NCBI GenBank assembly: GCA_949987705.1
Contig: OX465282.1
Coordinates: 126,562,310 to 126,626,309 of the forward strand
Origin: Thereva unica
Taxonomy: Eukaryota; Arthropoda; Insecta; Diptera; Therevidae
Direction of reading: 5' to 3'
DNA length: 64,000 nucleotides
Positions 61,951-64,000 of this stretch are shown piece by piece. The stretch's first letter is position 1. Each line of letters starts with the position of its first letter. The notes below the pieces were generated by a model. The model had not been told where the DNA came from, made no database searches, and saw nothing but the letters and a program-made list of their open reading frames with translations. The position numbers and the translations under genes are program-made.

Positions 61951-64000
61951 GAGAAGTATGATAGAACAAAACCTACGCTTAGGTTTAGCTGAAAGTAACT
62001 CCTCTCACTCCCGAGTTCTAAACATCGTGTCCACTTTAGGCAGTTTTGTAGATTGGAACTTCATTGCCTGGCATGACCTTTAGATCGCTTCACACCCCTT
62101 GAAAGAGTACTAGAGTAGAGTTAAGGTTCCAGAACAATGAACTGATGGTGATTTCTAAATAGACCCCTGCCCCTTCATAAATCAATAAATTAAATGGTGG
62201 TGGGCGATGTGAAATACTGTTTCATGGAGGTTACCAAGATTAAAGGAAAGGCTAGTGGATGTAGTTGTGACTTCTTGATGGATCTTATCAAGGACCAAAG
62301 TTTTGTCTGTCACCAGTTGGATTAATAACCTTACCTGTCAAGTTATAGTCAAACGATGATTTGACACTCATAATGGTAGCTTTACAGCAACTTTCTTAGT
62401 TTAATGTACTCTCGACGAAGTGATTCAGTCGGAGAGTGGTATACTCTGAAAACGGCTTCCTTAGCTTCTGTTGTTCTTCTTATGCTCCTTTAATCTCTCG
62501 TAGGACATAGGGCGGATACAGTTCCCAGCGAACTCTGTTGGAATCTACAGTTCTCAGCTAGGTTTAGGATATACCAATTGTTGTGGTCTCAGCTAATAAT
62601 ATTCTCCTACACGTTATATTTGTTTTTCCAACTCCACAGGATCCTTGTTAGTTCCAGTTAAAGGCTAGACTCTGTCTGTTACATCGCAAAGTAGGCCAAT
62701 CTAATTCCATTTGATTTTCTTATTCTCTTCTTAGATGCCATAGTTCTTAATTTCTAATTTTATCTTGCCAGCAGATTTTTAGGATATGATACTACACATA
62801 TGTAGGTATCTTGTGATGAATTCCAGAAGACTTTCGCAACCATATAAAAGAACTAATTTATTTTTGTAGTTGAATAGTCGCAATTTAGTTTTAGCTGAGA
62901 TCTCTCATATCACGTAATCAGATCGATGTGACCTGAAATTTCCCTCGCCTTAAATTGCTGCACTTCCCTCATTTCTCCCATCAAAATCATGCACAATAAT
63001 CTGCTACCAATTTAGCACTTTTAAGTAGATTTTGGTACTATGGGAGCAATGGACCCAGAGTTTAGTGAAGAAGAAGATAATTACCGTGCACCAAATTTTG
63101 GTAACTTCTCTATGTCATTCTCAGCTGTTAATACCTAAGCAAATCTAAAATGACATCAAAGAATATAGTAAACATAAAAAATTTAATGAAAATTGTTAAA
63201 AAAATGCCGCTAAATTGTTCCTCGTAAAGAGTTTCTTTCTTGATCCTTTTTCAAACAATTATACTTAAAGACATCCTTTCACTCAAAAACTCCCAGTGTA
63301 TTTCCAGGCTCCTTAATAAGGTTGAAAAATTATCGGATGATCGATTCCGGTTTCGGCTTCCTGCATGCAGCATCCCTTGAACCACAACCAATCACAAAAC
63401 TGCATCCACCTGAACCTGCACCCTGCATAATCCCGGTTTTATTTGTAGATAAGGACTCAGCTTCACATGCATGCACTCAGGTTACACAGCACGCTGTTTA
63501 CCTGCTTACTGGCTGCGATTTAACCCAAATGGTTCTTTACCCACCTGCAAAATCCTGCCTGAAATGAAACTCCGCAAAAGTGGAGCACAAAATGAAGCCC
63601 GACGGGAGGGAAATCAATTGGACCCAGCACAGGCGAACTTTAAACCCGTGGCGGTGAAAGAGGATCTAAAAGCGTTTTCCTAGCACAGAACTCTTCCGCC
63701 TGGATGCGTTGGCAACACACTCACACACAAAGCCATCCGCACACGTGTAATATCGCGAAAAAATACTAAAAATTAGATAAAACGCTGGCGGAAATGTTCA
63801 CCTATTAAGCAACTGTGATAGCTCGGGTCACGTGTCAACTGTTGTAAATGATGCCATGAAATTGTTGCATAAAATGGCGAACATATCTTCTCCCATTGCT
63901 CGGCTTCAGTCGTTGGTGGCTACGTTTATAACGAGCGGGCATTACCCTGGTAACGATATTCGCCTGTCATAAAGGAGCGAGGAGCGCAACAAAATGGCCG
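61951..64000. other. Non-coding stretch at the window end
   Basis: No recognisable protein, repeat or RNA. Frames of 70-80 codons near 63322-63683 lack motifs. The last 300 bases are GC-richer and could approach a host gene, but nothing supports this. Confidence 0.4.

Noticed and set aside
1..64000. CRISPR arrays, bacterial operons, rRNA genes
   Set aside because: No regularly spaced repeats, no Shine-Dalgarno-type gene strings and no rRNA-like sequence; the content is eukaryotic.

Overview
This window looks like a piece of an insect genome, most likely a fly. The evidence is AT-rich DNA, arthropod-type retrotransposons (Ty3/gypsy, CR1/Jockey-like, RTE-like, R1/I-like), hAT elements, tRNA-derived SINE-like copies, and a Polinton/Maverick-type integrated virus. 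I cannot name the species. I see no convincing host gene; nearly all recognisable coding sequence is mobile or viral.

Layout. Positions 1-9615 are nested insertions. A Jockey-type non-LTR reading frame (1-231) is split by an 8.6 kb insertion with AGGTGCCTG...CAGGCACCT ends and a TTA target duplication (232-8821), and resumes in frame at 8825. That insertion itself contains a young Ty3/gypsy element with 365 bp LTRs (279-5319), tRNA-like copies, a dead non-LTR fragment and half of a long inverted repeat (7970-8821 against 8990-9615).

Positions 10190-22302 hold the centrepiece, a compact 12.1 kb Polinton/adintovirus-like provirus. It has about 0.45 kb terminal inverted repeats and uninterrupted reading frames for a chromodomain integrase, packaging ATPase, penton-like minor capsid protein, basic core-type protein, major capsid protein and adenovirus-type protease. 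It also carries several small proteins, including a BIR-domain protein with a membrane anchor. It has no B-family DNA polymerase catalytic domains. Only a free-standing 126-residue protein resembling the N-terminal domain of Polinton PolB is present. The genes form four blocks: integrase/BIR leftward from a divergent TATA region, ATPase to penton rightward, core/capsid/protease rightward from their own TATA boxes, and two small genes leftward from the right end.

Positions 22303-42000 are mostly non-coding DNA with mobile relics: a 434 bp MITE, a decayed I/R1-type element (25450-27310), a non-autonomous hAT element with a perfect 8 bp target duplication (30635-31757), a foldback MITE, an old autonomous hAT element with its own 8 bp duplication (33560-36160), an RT relic (37540-38690) and a gypsy relic (about 40100-41860).

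Positions 42000-62000 are dominated by one CR1-like family, recognisable by its 3' end. It is present as one long 5'-truncated copy (49089-50565) and at least seven decayed pieces. One of these is interrupted by an RTE-like element with a 12 bp target duplication (56989-59015) and by a Jockey-type element (59937-61950). Positions 62000-64000 show nothing I can identify.
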